Shown one piece after another: positions 15,666 to 25,863 of a DNA stretch of 36,090 nt. The number at the start of each line of letters is the position of its first letter. The stretch's first letter is position 1. The DNA comes from Desulfobacteraceae bacterium (GTDB taxonomy: Bacteria > Desulfobacterota > DSM-4660 > Desulfatiglandales > Desulfatiglandaceae). A model generated the notes under the pieces. It ran no database searches. It had not been told where the DNA came from and saw only the letters and a list, made by a program, of their open reading frames with translations. Where the stretch lies: positions 1 to 36,090 of the forward strand of contig JAUWMR010000044.1 in the NCBI GenBank assembly GCA_030613055.1. Reading direction: 5' to 3'. Both the position numbers and the translations under genes were made by a program.

Positions 15666-15721
15666 AAGGCACAAGGCACAAGGTAAGATTTCCTTGCGCC
15701 CTGCGCCCTTTGCCTTGCGCC
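15666..15721. repeat. Tandem-word inverted repeat block, locus 3
   Basis: AAGGCACAAGGCACAAGG (15666-15683) on the left faces CCTTGCGCCCTGCGCCC plus TTTGCCTTGCGCC (15692-15721) on the right, giving a G-T-tolerant stem-loop that ends exactly at the alaC stop codon. On the minus strand it directly follows the alaC reading frame. Confidence 0.55.
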
Positions 15722-16887
15722 TATAATACTTGCCTGATTCCCCTGATGGCCTGTTTGGTGCGGTGCGGGTTTTCCACCAGGGCGAAACGGACGTAATCGT
15801 CTCCATACTGCCCGAACCCGATCCCGGGAGAAACCGCTACCTTGGCCTTTTCAATAAGCATCTTTGAAAATTCCAAAGAGCCTATCTTTCTGTATTTTTC
15901 AGGGATCCTGGCCCAGACAAACATGGTTCCTTTGGGTTTCTCTATTTCCCAGCCGATACGGTTTAACCCATCAATCAGCACATCACGCCGCTCCCTGTAA
16001 ATATCCACAATCTCTTTTACGCAATCATACGAACCGTTGAGGGCAATAATGGAGGCGATCTGGATGGGCTGAAACATTCCATAATCCAGATAGCTTTTAA
16101 TCCTGCGGAGTGCTGCTACCATGATCGGATTTCCCACACAGAATCCGACTCTCCATCCCGGCATGGAATAACTTTTGGAAAGACTGAAAAATTCCACACC
16201 GATATCCTTGGCACCCGGGACCTGAAGGAAACTGGGGGGCTTGTAGCCGTCAAATACCAGATCCGCGTATGCGAAATCGTGGATAACCATAATTTCATGT
16301 TCGGTACAGAAATCCACGATTTTTTTAAAAAATTCTATATCCACAACAGCCGTTGTTGGATTATGGGGATAGGAAATAATAAGCATCTTTGGGTTGGGCC
16401 AGGTCTGCTTTGTGGCGGTCAGCAAATCCTCAAAGAAATCCCTGTCCGGACCGATGGGTATACTTCTTAAGTCACCGCCAGCAATGATCACTGAGTAAGG
16501 ATGTATGGGATATGTGGGGTTTGGGGCAAAGACCACGTCCCCCGGGCTGATCGTCGCAAGGACTAAATGCGCAAGCCCTTCCTTGGCGCCGATGGTGGCA
16601 ATCGCCTCCTCATCAGGGTCAAGTTCAACGTCGAAACGCCGTTTGTACCAGTCACATATTGCATGTCTCAACATGGTGATACCCTTGGATGCGGAGTACC
16701 TGTGGTTGTGGCCTTTCTGTGCAGCTTCGACCAGCTTATCAATAATATGCTGAGGCGTGGGAATATCAGGGTTGCCCATCCCCAGATCTATGATATCCTC
16801 TCCCCTGTGCCTTGCATCCATTTTGATATTGTCCACTGTGGAAAAGACATAAGGGGGTAAACGATTCATTCTCCTGAAGTCTTGCAT
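15721..16887 (-). CDS. alaC: Glutamate-pyruvate aminotransferase (AlaC type)
   Basis: PLP enzyme making alanine from pyruvate and glutamate. The 388-residue sequence follows E. coli AlaC closely from [12 protein letters not shown] through [59 protein letters not shown] and the PLP-lysine motif [15 protein letters not shown] to the end [33 protein letters not shown]. It is slightly shorter at the C-terminus. It has the expected ATG behind GGAGATT and lies 62 bases downstream of recG. Its placement before hom and the kinase suggests a small amino-acid cluster, though co-transcription through the repeats is unproven. Confidence 0.9.
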   Translation of the reverse strand: MQDFRRMNRLPPYVFSTVDNIKMDARHRGEDIIDLGMGNPDIPTPQHIIDKLVEAAQKGHNHRYSASKGITMLRHAICDWYKRRFDVELDPDEEAIATIGAKEGLAHLVLATISPGDVVFAPNPTYPIHPYSVIIAGGDLRSIPIGPDRDFFEDLLTATKQTWPNPKMLIISYPHNPTTAVVDIEFFKKIVDFCTEHEIMVIHDFAYADLVFDGYKPPSFLQVPGAKDIGVEFFSLSKSYSMPGWRVGFCVGNPIMVAALRRIKSYLDYGMFQPIQIASIIALNGSYDCVKEIVDIYRERRDVLIDGLNRIGWEIEKPKGTMFVWARIPEKYRKIGSLEFSKMLIEKAKVAVSPGIGFGQYGDDYVRFALVENPHRTKQAIRGIRQVL

Positions 16888-16949
16888 GGTCTAAATCTCC
16901 TTTTCTGGAAACATACATATCACCGCCCGGGGAAAAATCAAAGCCTAAG

Positions 16950-19067
16950 TTAGAGATCCAGCATGTTTGGTGACTCGGCCTGAACAATGTTCCCTAACAG
17001 TTGATTTTCAGGAAGCGAAAGCCCGGGATCGGAGGAAAGCACCTTCTCAGCTTCTCTTTTTGCAGCAATTAGAAGCTCCGGCTCCCTGAACATTTCTTCA
17101 AAATCCATCTCCCCGGGTCCTGCCTGACGGACACCTATAAGCTCTCCCTGGCCGCGCATTTCCAAGTCCTTTTGTGCAATTTCAAAGCCATCATTGGTTT
17201 CAACCAACACCTTCAACCTCGAAAGGGTATCCTCGGGGAGTTTATCAGACGACATAAGCAGACAGATGCCTCTCTTGCTCCCTCTGCCAACACGACCTCT
17301 CAATTGGTGCAACTGTGATAACCCGAATCGTTCAGGGTGTTCAATTACAATAACCGTGGCCCCGGGGGCATGAACCCCAACCTCAATGACGGTCGTTCCC
17401 ACCAGGAGATCTATCCTGCCCTCGCGGAAGGTATCCATAATCCGGTCCTTTTCATCGGGAGAAAGGCGACCATGTATCAAGCCCACACGAAAGCGGGGCG
17501 AAAAGAGTTTTTTCAGCCCCGAGTACATTTCAAGGGCATTTTTGAGGTCCATATCCTCCGATCCTTCTATTACAGGACATATAACCAGTGCCTGTTGACC
17601 GGCGGACATTTTCTGCTTTACTGTTTCATAGACCTCCCTCTTCTGGCTATCATCCATAAGACGGGTTATGACGGGTTGATGGCCTGCCGGATATTCCTTG
17701 ATAACAGAGATATCCATATCAGCATAGACGGTCATGGCGAGGGTCCTGGGGATGGGCGTGGCCGTCATGATAAGGAGATGGGGATTTACACCTTTTTTGT
17801 CTAATAAGGCACGCTGTCTGACCCCGAACCGGTGCTGTTCATCAATTACTGCAAGGCCCAACCTGGAAAAGGAAAGGCCTCCCTGGATAAGAGCCTGGGT
17901 CCCGATGATAAGATTGTCGTCTCCATTCTTGATTTTTTTATAGGCATTGATGCGATCAGATTTTTTAAGTGCCCCGGTTAAAAGGACAGGACGGATCCCC
18001 ATGCTTTGGGATAGACTTAAAAAATACTCATAATGCTGTTGAGCCAAAACTTGGGTAGGGACCATTACCGCAACCTGGTAGTTGTTATGAATCGTGATAT
18101 ATGATGCCACTGCCGCAATCAGAGTCTTGCCGCACCCCACATCTCCCTGGAGGAGGCGACTCATGGGCCTGCCGCTTTTGAGGTCTTTAACGATTTCTTT
18201 TACAGACTTTACCTGATCCTGGGTCAGGGAAAAAGGGAAAAAATTTCTAAAACTTGAGAACAGGTCTTCAGGGATCGATAAAATCATGCCTGTCCTCTTA
18301 TAACGCAACCTTCTCCTGAACGTAATATTCAGCATCATGCGAAAAAAACAATCAAAGAGAAGCCTTTTGTGGTACTGGGTTTTTTGCTGATTAAGCAGAT
18401 CAATGGACAATCCTTCCGGAGGAAAATGGACGTACCTGATGCTCTCTCCAAGTCCCGGTAAGCCCATGTCACGGGTTATGTCCCCGGGAATCTCATCAAG
18501 CAGCCTTTCATGATAAAGATCAAGGGCCTGTTTGACGGCAGACCTTAGAATCCGTACTGAAATACCCTCTACTGCCGGGTAAACCGGATAAAAGCCCAAA
18601 CGAGAGTTTTTCTTTTCATGGTCCATAAGGATAATATCGGGGTGGGACATCTGGTTTCTTCCCTTGTTATTCCGGACACGACCATAGGCCAAAATCTCCA
18701 GGCCCTGTCGTGCAAAGCTGCTAAGGTGAACCTTCCTGTAGTGAAACCATAGAAGCTCCAGGCGGCCCGTTTCATCCTGAATCACAATCCTGAATAATCG
18801 CTTTCTACTGCGGAGAAATTTTTCTTCCCTTCCCGATACTACCTTCCCCCTCACCAATGCTGACAGCCCATCTTCGGTTTTATTGATGGGCCGGATATGT
18901 CTTCTGTCTTCATAACGGACAGGCATGAAAAAAAGGAGGTCCAGGATCGTGCTAAGCCCCTTTCTGGCAAGAAGTTCTGCCCTTTTGGGCCCGATCCCTT
19001 TTAAAGAGGCAATGGAACGATTTAGTTCCGGAATCTGTTTGTGAGCGCTGGAATGTGGTATAATCAT
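16950..19067 (-). CDS. recG: ATP-dependent DNA helicase RecG
   Basis: Rewinds and regresses stalled replication forks and processes Holliday junctions. The 705-residue protein starts with a helix-hairpin-like SLKGIGPKRAELLARKGL, then the wedge/OB domain (about 65-170), Walker A GDVGCGKT near 310, the DEQHRFG box, TATPIPRTLAMT, and C-terminal helicase motifs TTVIEVGVHAPGA and QLRGRVGRG. Length is close to the usual 690-700 residues, so the sequence is complete. The ribosome binding site before the ATG at 19067 is weak. It heads the minus-strand run and diverges from purM across 191 bases. Confidence 0.97.
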   Translation of the reverse strand: MIIPHSSAHKQIPELNRSIASLKGIGPKRAELLARKGLSTILDLLFFMPVRYEDRRHIRPINKTEDGLSALVRGKVVSGREEKFLRSRKRLFRIVIQDETGRLELLWFHYRKVHLSSFARQGLEILAYGRVRNNKGRNQMSHPDIILMDHEKKNSRLGFYPVYPAVEGISVRILRSAVKQALDLYHERLLDEIPGDITRDMGLPGLGESIRYVHFPPEGLSIDLLNQQKTQYHKRLLFDCFFRMMLNITFRRRLRYKRTGMILSIPEDLFSSFRNFFPFSLTQDQVKSVKEIVKDLKSGRPMSRLLQGDVGCGKTLIAAVASYITIHNNYQVAVMVPTQVLAQQHYEYFLSLSQSMGIRPVLLTGALKKSDRINAYKKIKNGDDNLIIGTQALIQGGLSFSRLGLAVIDEQHRFGVRQRALLDKKGVNPHLLIMTATPIPRTLAMTVYADMDISVIKEYPAGHQPVITRLMDDSQKREVYETVKQKMSAGQQALVICPVIEGSEDMDLKNALEMYSGLKKLFSPRFRVGLIHGRLSPDEKDRIMDTFREGRIDLLVGTTVIEVGVHAPGATVIVIEHPERFGLSQLHQLRGRVGRGSKRGICLLMSSDKLPEDTLSRLKVLVETNDGFEIAQKDLEMRGQGELIGVRQAGPGEMDFEEMFREPELLIAAKREAEKVLSSDPGLSLPENQLLGNIVQAESPNMLDL

Positions 19068-19156
19068 TTAAATCCATTAACAAATAATGGTTTTGCTGAC
19101 AAGACAAATGATTTGACAATAAACCCTGTAGGTAATAAAAAATATAAGTAACCAAA

Positions 19157-19225
19157 CAGGTTCAAAGTTCCCGCTGAAAGCGGGATGCAAGTGTTGTTTA
19201 CTGAACCCTAAACCGTGAACTGTTA
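19157..19225. repeat. Tandem-word inverted repeat block, locus 4
   Basis: GGTTCAAAGTTC (19159-19170) faces GAACCCTAAACCGTGAAC (19203-19220), and an inner CCCGCTGAAAGCGGG hairpin (19170-19184) lies between. It sits in the purM leader, about 35 bases before the start codon. Confidence 0.5.
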
Positions 19226-19258
19226 AGAAATCTGGCAGCTATGAATGGAGCTTGAGTA

Positions 19259-20314
19259 ATGGGCAAGAAAAAGAAACAGAATACATATGCCGAAGCAGGT
19301 GTGGACATTGACGCTGGCAACAAACTGGTTGAAATCATAAGACCGATTGTGAGCAAGACATTCAAGCCGGGCGTCATCACAGACATAGGGGGATTTGCAG
19401 GGCTTTTTTCCCTGAAAGTCGACAATATCAAAAATCCCGTGCTTGTGAGTTCTACCGATGGTGTTGGAACAAAGCTTAAACTTGCGTTTATGTTAGACAA
19501 ACATGATACGGTCGGTATTGATCTTGTTGCCATGTGCGTGAATGACATTATGGTCCAGGGTGCTGTCCCGCTTTTCTTCCTGGATTATATTTCCATGGGA
19601 AAGTTGGATGTAAACAGGGCGCGGGATATTGTTACGGGTATTGCCGAGGGTTGCAAGCAAGCGGATTGCTCCCTTATTGGTGGGGAAACCGCTGAAATGC
19701 CCGGTTTCTACGGTGAAGGCGAATATGATCTTGCCGGCTTTGTGGTAGGGCTGGCCGATAATGAAGATCTCCTGGATGGTTCCGAGATTGCCGTTGGCCA
19801 GCAGCTTATCGGCATGGCCTCAAGCGGTCTCCACAGCAACGGCTATTCCCTGGTTCGTAAAATCTTTTTCGAAGGGCTTAAGATGTCCGTTAATGATTAT
19901 ATTGAGGATTTCGGCAGGACCCTTGGGGAAGAATTGTTAGAACCAACACGCATATACGCAAAGCCAATCAGTAATATTAGACGTGATTTTCGCATATATG
20001 GTATCTCACACCTCACCGGTGGCGGCATTATTGACAATATTCCTCGAATGCTCCCAAAGGTCTGCAAGACAGTGATCCATAGATCGAGCTGGACCGTGCC
20101 GCCAATATTCTCATACCTTCAGAAGGCAGGCGATATCTCTGACAGGGAAATGATGCGGACTTTTAACAATGGCATCGGCCTGGTGATTGCAGTAAGCGAA
20201 AATGAGACAGGCGAGGTGCTTTCAAGGCTGAATGCCATGGGAGAAACTGCATTTCATATCGGCTCGGTGGAATCGAGGACTGATGATGAGGAGGCTGTCC
20301 AATTTGCAGACTGA
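19259..20314 (+). CDS. purM: Phosphoribosylformylglycinamidine cyclo-ligase
   Basis: AIR synthetase of purine synthesis, closing the imidazole ring of FGAM with ATP. The 351-residue protein shows the family segments TYAEAGVDIDAGNKLVE, STDGVGTKLKLAF, GIDLVAMCVNDIMVQGA, PLFFLDYISMGKL, GGETAEMPGFY, SSGLHSNGYSLVR, HLTGGGIIDNIPRMLP and FNNGIGLVI. Complete relative to the usual 345 residues, with a Lys-rich N-terminal start (GKKKKQN). It overlaps the start of the DUF523 gene, indicating coupling. Confidence 0.97.
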   Translation: MGKKKKQNTYAEAGVDIDAGNKLVEIIRPIVSKTFKPGVITDIGGFAGLFSLKVDNIKNPVLVSSTDGVGTKLKLAFMLDKHDTVGIDLVAMCVNDIMVQGAVPLFFLDYISMGKLDVNRARDIVTGIAEGCKQADCSLIGGETAEMPGFYGEGEYDLAGFVVGLADNEDLLDGSEIAVGQQLIGMASSGLHSNGYSLVRKIFFEGLKMSVNDYIEDFGRTLGEELLEPTRIYAKPISNIRRDFRIYGISHLTGGGIIDNIPRMLPKVCKTVIHRSSWTVPPIFSYLQKAGDISDREMMRTFNNGIGLVIAVSENETGEVLSRLNAMGETAFHIGSVESRTDDEEAVQFAD

Positions 20315-20831
20315 AGGCCCTTTGTTGCAAAAAAAATCTCCGGTCTTGATTAGCGCCTGCCTCCTTGGAATCCGTTGCAGATATGATGGTCAGAATAAAC
20401 CCTGTTCAAATTTAATAGATTTTGCAGCAACTATCCCTTTCATCCCTTTCTGTCCGGAACAGATGGGAGGGCTTCCCACCCCCAGGCCTCCTGCTAATAT
20501 TATAGGAGGCGACGGAAGAGATATCCTTTCAGGCAACGCAAGGATCGTTGATGTTAAGGGAAAAGATGTGACAGAGGCATTCAAGAGGGGAGCGCATGAG
20601 GCATTGAAATTGGCCGGATTGAGCGGGGTTTCCATTGCAGTCATGAAAGAAGGGAGCCCTTCCTGCGGGCTTAAAACATCCTATTGCGAAAAACCGTCAG
20701 GCTATGGCATCGGCATTACGGCCGCACTTTTTGAGTCACACGGTATTAATATGATTGAAGTGGGATCTAATGATACCTTTCCCACTCGCAGTTTTCTGGA
20801 ATTGGTTGAACGTAACACTTTAGCCCTTTGA
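20304..20831 (+). CDS. DUF523 family protein
   Basis: A cytoplasmic family of unknown function. The 175-residue form shows its signature: LISACLLGIRCRYDG near the start, CPEQMGGLPTPRPPANIIGGDG, then VMKEGSPSCGLK with the conserved SPSCG cysteine. The TTG at 20304 is chosen because GAGGAGG lies nine bases upstream and the conserved region begins soon after; in-frame ATGs at 20283/20286 would add six or seven residues but lack that site. The start lies within the end of purM, so the two are probably co-translated. Confidence 0.85.
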   Translation: MQTEGPLLQKKSPVLISACLLGIRCRYDGQNKPCSNLIDFAATIPFIPFCPEQMGGLPTPRPPANIIGGDGRDILSGNARIVDVKGKDVTEAFKRGAHEALKLAGLSGVSIAVMKEGSPSCGLKTSYCEKPSGYGIGITAALFESHGINMIEVGSNDTFPTRSFLELVERNTLAL

Positions 20832-20959
20832 AAACAGTACCGGGACACGGGGATCTCTTTTTTCAAAGAGCTAAACTATTACGGTTGAACGAGTTTCTTC
20901 TGATGTTTCGTAGTAAAATCCCTTTTTGAATCCGGCCTGCCCGGGTTATGGAGTGACAT

Positions 20960-21271
20960 ATGTTCGGTCTTGGTCCCACAGAATTGATTATTATCGCTGT
21001 TATTATCCTGCTCTTGTTCGGTGCTAAAAGGATCCCTGAAATAGGCAAAGGCATAGGCGGCGCTATCAGGGAATTTAAAAAGGTCAAAAAAGAAATCAGC
21101 AAGGAACCCGATGATAACAATCGGGGAAGCAACAATGCCTCCGCGAAAGACGCCTCTTCTTCAGACTTAGAGGCAAAGGTTGTTGAAAAGGTGCTGGAAC
21201 AGGTACCGGAAGTCAAAAAAGCCGTGGAGATCACAAAAAAGGCGGAAAAGGTTAAAGAATTCATAAAATAA
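20960..21271 (+). CDS. tatA: Twin-arginine translocase subunit TatA
   Basis: Pore-forming subunit of the Tat system that exports folded proteins. The 103-residue protein has the short N-terminal membrane helix (GPTELIIIAVIILLLFGAKRIPEIGKGIG), the FG-A-K-x-P-E hinge and an amphipathic helix GIGGAIREFKKVKKEI, then an acidic/lysine-rich tail (about 45-103) that is longer than the minimum. A GGAGTGA ribosome binding site precedes the ATG at 20960. No tatC is in the window. It lies 19 bases before the large membrane protein gene, so the two form an operon. Confidence 0.95.
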   Translation: MFGLGPTELIIIAVIILLLFGAKRIPEIGKGIGGAIREFKKVKKEISKEPDDNNRGSNNASAKDASSSDLEAKVVEKVLEQVPEVKKAVEITKKAEKVKEFIK

Positions 21272-21290
21272 ATATATAAAAGGGAAAAAA

Positions 21291-24200
21291 ATGAAGATTC
21301 GAGCACTGGTTTTTCTCCTGTTTTATTTCATAATCGCAGTCGCAGCCCAGGCCGCACCTCTTCCAGATACGGATACCATACCGTCATCCCTTGATCCTTG
21401 GAAACCCTGGGTCCTTCACGGCATGGAGGACCGGTTCTGTCCAACTTCCTATAATAATGGAGACGAATACCTGTGCATCTGGCCCTCACGCCTGAAGCTG
21501 GATCTTGACAGGAATGGAGGCAGGTTCATCCAGCACTGGCTCGTTTTTACAAAGTGCTGGGTTCCACTGCCGGGCGGGCAGGAGATGTGGCCCCGTGATG
21601 TCAGGGTAGATGGAAAGGCCGTACCTGTCGTTGGAAAAAGAAAGATACCCTCTGTTCACATGGCTCCGGGAGAACACCTGATTGAAGGCCGTTTCGTATG
21701 GGGTGAAATGCCTGAATTGCTTCACGTCTCTGACGCGAGCGGCCTGGTTAGCCTTTCCATAAACGGCAAATCCGTGGATTTTCCCCTGCTTGACAGACAA
21801 GGACGTCTGTGGCTGCAAAAACGAAAAGAGATTCCTGCCAGGGAAGAACGGGTAGAAGTGAAGATCTATCGTTTACTGAACGATATTATTCCCATGAGGG
21901 TCACAAACTATTTTAAGATTAATATTTCCGGGCAGGCCAGAGAAATCAAATTAAAGGGTGTACTTCTTAAGGATTTTGTTCCTCTGAGCATTAAGAGTCC
22001 CCTTCCGGCCAGGCTGGGAGCAAAAGGTGAATTGATAATCCAGGCGCGTCCAGGCCGCTGGGAAATCCGCGTCCTGACACGGTCACAAGGGCCGGTAAAT
22101 AAGATCGTGCCTTCGGAAATGCCCTATGGGCAAGAGATATGGACCTTCCAGTCACAGAATCACCTCCGAATGGTAAGGATAAAGGGAGTTGTCTCTATTG
22201 ATCCCAATCAGACAGACACCCCTCGGGCATGGAAACGATTCCCAACATTCGTTATCAAGTCAGGCGATGAAATGATATTTGAGGAAGTACGCAGGGGTGA
22301 TCCTGACCCTGCACCTGACCAGATCAACCTAGTAAGGACATGGTGGCTTGATTTTAATGGAAAAGGCCTGACTATCCAGGACAGGATTAATGGGACCATG
22401 AGCCGGCAGTGGTATCTGGCAATGAATCCTCCAGGCATCTTAGGGCGGGTTTCTGTTGACGGAACTGATCAGTTAATAACCAGCCAGGGGAAGGACAAAA
22501 AGCCCGGTGTAGAACTCCGCAGGGGACTGCTTGATCTTACGGCCGATTCCAGGTTTGAGGTCTCGGCAAAAAACATCCCGGCCGTGGGGTGGGATCATGA
22601 TTTTCAGTCCGTATCAGGTCGCTTCAATCTGCCCCCCGGCTGGCGTCTACTCACAGCCAAAGGTGTGGATGTGATGCCCGGCACATGGTTTGAGCGGTGG
22701 ACACTGCTGGACCTTTTTTTAGTCCTGATCATATCTTTAGCCGTGTTCAAACTCTGGAACTGGCGCTGGGGCGTCCTGGCCTTGGTGACTGTCGCCCTGA
22801 CTTATCATGAACCCGGATCTCCCCGCCTTGTGTGGCTGCACCTGTTGGCGGCATCTGCACTTTTACGATTTCTCCCTGAGGGCTGGTTTAAAAAACTTAT
22901 AAGCCTATGGCGATTAGGTTCTATTGTGATCTTACTGGTCCTGGCCATCCCCTTTATGGTTCAGCAGGTCCGTTGGGGTATCTATCCCCAACTGGAACCC
23001 GTCAGACCAGGTGTATGGTTGGCAGGCAAAAAGGCCATGGATACCACTGTCCAAAGGCTTGAGGGGAGCAAAAGACGCCCCGTCATGAAAAAGCCTAAGA
23101 GGGCCTCGCCAGGTATCAGGTCCTATGCAAGGTCGAAGGTGGTGCAGGAAAGTCTTGATTACTCTCAGAAGCAGGCCGTTTTGATTCAAGACCCCAATGC
23201 GTTGATCCAGACAGGTCCCGGATTGCCCGATTGGAAATGGCGTTCCTATAACATGAAATGGAACGGGCCTGTAAACAGGGATCAGCAGATTCGCCTGTGG
23301 CTGTTGTCTCCTTCCGTCAATCTTGTGTTCGCCTTTATCCGCGTCCTTCTGCTGGCATGTCTGATCTTCAGCCTCATGGACTTCCGAAAATGGAAGATGC
23401 CGGTTGGCAACTTCACCTTTGTGGCAATCGTTCTATGCGCGCTGCTTTTTCCGGGGACAGCCGCTGGAAAGACAGAAGGCGCAGGCTATCCTCCACCTGA
23501 ACTATTGAAGCAACTTAAGGAACGACTCTTGAAAAAGCCGGATTGCCTTCCGGTATGCGCGGAAAGTCCTCAAATGAAATTAATAGTAGATGCTGACACC
23601 CTGTGTATTCGTTTGAAGATTCATGCCGCAACAGAAACCGCAATCCCTTTGCCGGGCGCCCTTGATTTCTGGCGGCCAGAGCAGGTACTGCTTGATTCAC
23701 GGCCCGCTAAGGGACTTTCCAGGGACAGGGACGGGTCATTAATGATCCTGATCCCGGAAGGTATCCACGCCATCACCCTGACAGGGAGAATACCACCTGG
23801 TAATGACTTTCAAATCTCGCTGCCAGTAAAGCCGTACAGGGTGATCATTGAAAGCAAAGGTTGGGACGTGCAGGGGGTTGATAAGGATGGCCGGGTCCAG
23901 GCAAGCATAAAATTTACACGGCAGGAGAAAAAAGATACAAAACTCCCTGTCAAAACTGCCATAACACTTCCGCCATTTCTTCACATTGAACGGGTTTTGT
24001 CTTTAGGATTGGACTGGCAGGTCCGGACAACGGTCAGGCGGATGTCACCGCTGGGGACACCTATCGTGGTTTCAGTGCCGCTGATTGCCGGTGAATCCGT
24101 TACAACGGGAGGTATCACTGTTGAAAATGGCAGGGCCCTTGTCCACATACGTCCAAAAGCACGGGAGATCAGGTGGAATTCAACCCTGGAACCAAACAGT

Positions 24201-25373
24201 GTTATCCGGCTTAAGGCACCACAATCTGTTCCATGGACAGAGACCTGGACGTTAGATGCGAGCCCAATATGGCACTGTGAACTCACGGGGATTCCGGTTA
24301 TACATCATCAGGATCAATCAGGTCGCTGGAGACCACAATGGAAGCCCTGGCCGGGTGAGCAGGTGACCATCCATATGCTACGACCAAAGGCGATTCCCGG
24401 ACAAACACTGACTATTGACAAAACCAGGTTAACTCTTGAGCCCGGTCAGCGTTTCGACAAGGCAGCCCTTTCGCTGAAGATGCGAAGCAGCCGGGGAGGG
24501 CAGCACAAAATAACCCTGCCCGAGGGCGCTAAACTTCAACTTGTCAGGATTATGGGGAAAACGCAACCTATCAAAGAACAACTAAGGGAAGTAATTATAC
24601 CCTTGCGCCCGGGTAACCAGACGGTTGATGTGGAATGGCACCAGAGATCGGATTCTTCTCTTTTGACAAGGTCTCCGCATGTGGGCATAGGCGAACAGGC
24701 CGTGAATGGCGACGTGATCTTTCAAATGCCAAAGAATCGCTGGATTCTAATGACGGCCGGGCCCCGTCTGGGGCCCGCCGTCCTGTTCTGGAGTTATTTT
24801 GTGGTTATCATTCTTGCGGCACTTGGTCTGGGCAGAGTGCCATGGACGCCTCTTAAGACCAGGCACTGGCTCTTGTTAGGTCTGGGACTGACACAGGTCC
24901 ACCCCCTGGTGTCCATCATGATTGTCGGATGGTTGCTTGCACTTGGCCTGCGCCAGAAGTATCCGTCTCAAGGCGGCTGGTTTTCGTTTAACATGAGCCA
25001 GATTATCCTTGTGGTCTGGACCATTGCCGCCCTGATCGGACTATACGTATCCATTAATAAAGGCCTTCTGGGCATTCCCAACATGCAGATCTCCGGCAAT
25101 GGATCATCCGCCTTCTGGCTGCACTGGACCCAGGACCGCATAGGACCCACTATGCCCCAGCCATGGGTCCTGACCCTGCCCCTGTTTGTGTTCCGTATCA
25201 TTATGCTCTTCTGGGCCTTATGGCTTGCGCATTCTCTACTGAAATGGCTACGCTGGGGCTGGCAGTGTTTCAATGAAGGGGGATTATGGAAAAAAATTGT
25301 TTTGCGTAAAAAGAAAAAGGAGGGAACAGATATTGCAGGACCCGAGGCCGCTTCACCAGGTGAATCAACTTAA
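21291..25373 (+). CDS. Large uncharacterised membrane protein (1360 aa)
   Basis: I do not recognise a named family. It has a signal peptide (residues 1-22, ending AAQAAP), a long beta-rich extracytoplasmic part (about 23-470), three membrane helices (about 472-570), a soluble stretch with basic residues, two more helices (about 675-725), a second beta-rich part (about 735-1150) and four C-terminal helices (about 1160-1340), ending in a short basic tail. The two halves look built alike (beta domain then helix bundle), hinting at an internal duplication. It is rich in Trp and Pro (for example LDPWKPWVLHGMEDRF). Its ATG follows AAGGGAAAAAA, 19 bases after tatA. A role in envelope biogenesis is only a guess. 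Confidence 0.8.
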   Translation: MKIRALVFLLFYFIIAVAAQAAPLPDTDTIPSSLDPWKPWVLHGMEDRFCPTSYNNGDEYLCIWPSRLKLDLDRNGGRFIQHWLVFTKCWVPLPGGQEMWPRDVRVDGKAVPVVGKRKIPSVHMAPGEHLIEGRFVWGEMPELLHVSDASGLVSLSINGKSVDFPLLDRQGRLWLQKRKEIPAREERVEVKIYRLLNDIIPMRVTNYFKINISGQAREIKLKGVLLKDFVPLSIKSPLPARLGAKGELIIQARPGRWEIRVLTRSQGPVNKIVPSEMPYGQEIWTFQSQNHLRMVRIKGVVSIDPNQTDTPRAWKRFPTFVIKSGDEMIFEEVRRGDPDPAPDQINLVRTWWLDFNGKGLTIQDRINGTMSRQWYLAMNPPGILGRVSVDGTDQLITSQGKDKKPGVELRRGLLDLTADSRFEVSAKNIPAVGWDHDFQSVSGRFNLPPGWRLLTAKGVDVMPGTWFERWTLLDLFLVLIISLAVFKLWNWRWGVLALVTVALTYHEPGSPRLVWLHLLAASALLRFLPEGWFKKLISLWRLGSIVILLVLAIPFMVQQVRWGIYPQLEPVRPGVWLAGKKAMDTTVQRLEGSKRRPVMKKPKRASPGIRSYARSKVVQESLDYSQKQAVLIQDPNALIQTGPGLPDWKWRSYNMKWNGPVNRDQQIRLWLLSPSVNLVFAFIRVLLLACLIFSLMDFRKWKMPVGNFTFVAIVLCALLFPGTAAGKTEGAGYPPPELLKQLKERLLKKPDCLPVCAESPQMKLIVDADTLCIRLKIHAATETAIPLPGALDFWRPEQVLLDSRPAKGLSRDRDGSLMILIPEGIHAITLTGRIPPGNDFQISLPVKPYRVIIESKGWDVQGVDKDGRVQASIKFTRQEKKDTKLPVKTAITLPPFLHIERVLSLGLDWQVRTTVRRMSPLGTPIVVSVPLIAGESVTTGGITVENGRALVHIRPKAREIRWNSTLEPNSVIRLKAPQSVPWTETWTLDASPIWHCELTGIPVIHHQDQSGRWRPQWKPWPGEQVTIHMLRPKAIPGQTLTIDKTRLTLEPGQRFDKAALSLKMRSSRGGQHKITLPEGAKLQLVRIMGKTQPIKEQLREVIIPLRPGNQTVDVEWHQRSDSSLLTRSPHVGIGEQAVNGDVIFQMPKNRWILMTAGPRLGPAVLFWSYFVVIILAALGLGRVPWTPLKTRHWLLLGLGLTQVHPLVSIMIVGWLLALGLRQKYPSQGGWFSFNMSQIILVVWTIAALIGLYVSINKGLLGIPNMQISGNGSSAFWLHWTQDRIGPTMPQPWVLTLPLFVFRIIMLFWALWLAHSLLKWLRWGWQCFNEGGLWKKIVLRKKKKEGTDIAGPEAASPGEST

Positions 25374-25395
25374 GTAAAAGCCCCCTTCACGCGCA

Positions 25396-25863
25396 TCATC
25401 TATGACGGTGAAAGGAACCATAGATCTTATAGGGATTTCTTTTGAGGTCTTTGTAATTGGCCAGGGCAAGGTAAAAGGCGCCAACCGCAAGTTCCGCGCA
25501 GTGGTAGTTCTCTTCTGGTAATGTTTCCAGGTAATAAATTATATCTTCGGGGGTTATTTCCCATGCCTCATCAATGCTTTTGCCTTCTGACAGCTCTGCA
25601 ATTGTATTGGCGCAGGCATTGGTGCTCACGCAGCCGTCCGTATCAAAGGAGACCAAGGTAATACGATCACCGCGGACGGTCAAAAACATTTCCACGGTAT
25701 CACCGCATTCCCCTGTATGCTTCCCGTATCCGTCGGGCCTTTCTATGTTTTCACGCCTGTCAGTACGAAACGCCATCTCTAAATAACGTAGAGAATGGTC
25801 CTGCCAGAAATCAAACTTTTTTTGGCCCGCGCCCTGTACTTGTTTTAACCTGTCTTCTTTCAA
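25396..25863 (-). CDS. NifU/IscU-type iron-sulfur cluster scaffold
   Basis: Single-domain scaffold of about 155 residues that would assemble Fe-S clusters and pass them on. The three cluster-ligand cysteines are visible in family context: HTGECGDTVEM, DTDGCVSTNACANT and NYHCAELAVGA. There is no C-terminal NifU-type domain and no cysteine desulfurase neighbour. The TTG at 25863 is preferred because AAGGAAGG lies just upstream; another TTG at 25881 would add six residues. It converges with the large membrane protein gene, with 22 bases between stops. Confidence 0.85.
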   Translation of the reverse strand: MKEDRLKQVQGAGQKKFDFWQDHSLRYLEMAFRTDRRENIERPDGYGKHTGECGDTVEMFLTVRGDRITLVSFDTDGCVSTNACANTIAELSEGKSIDEAWEITPEDIIYYLETLPEENYHCAELAVGAFYLALANYKDLKRNPYKIYGSFHRHR

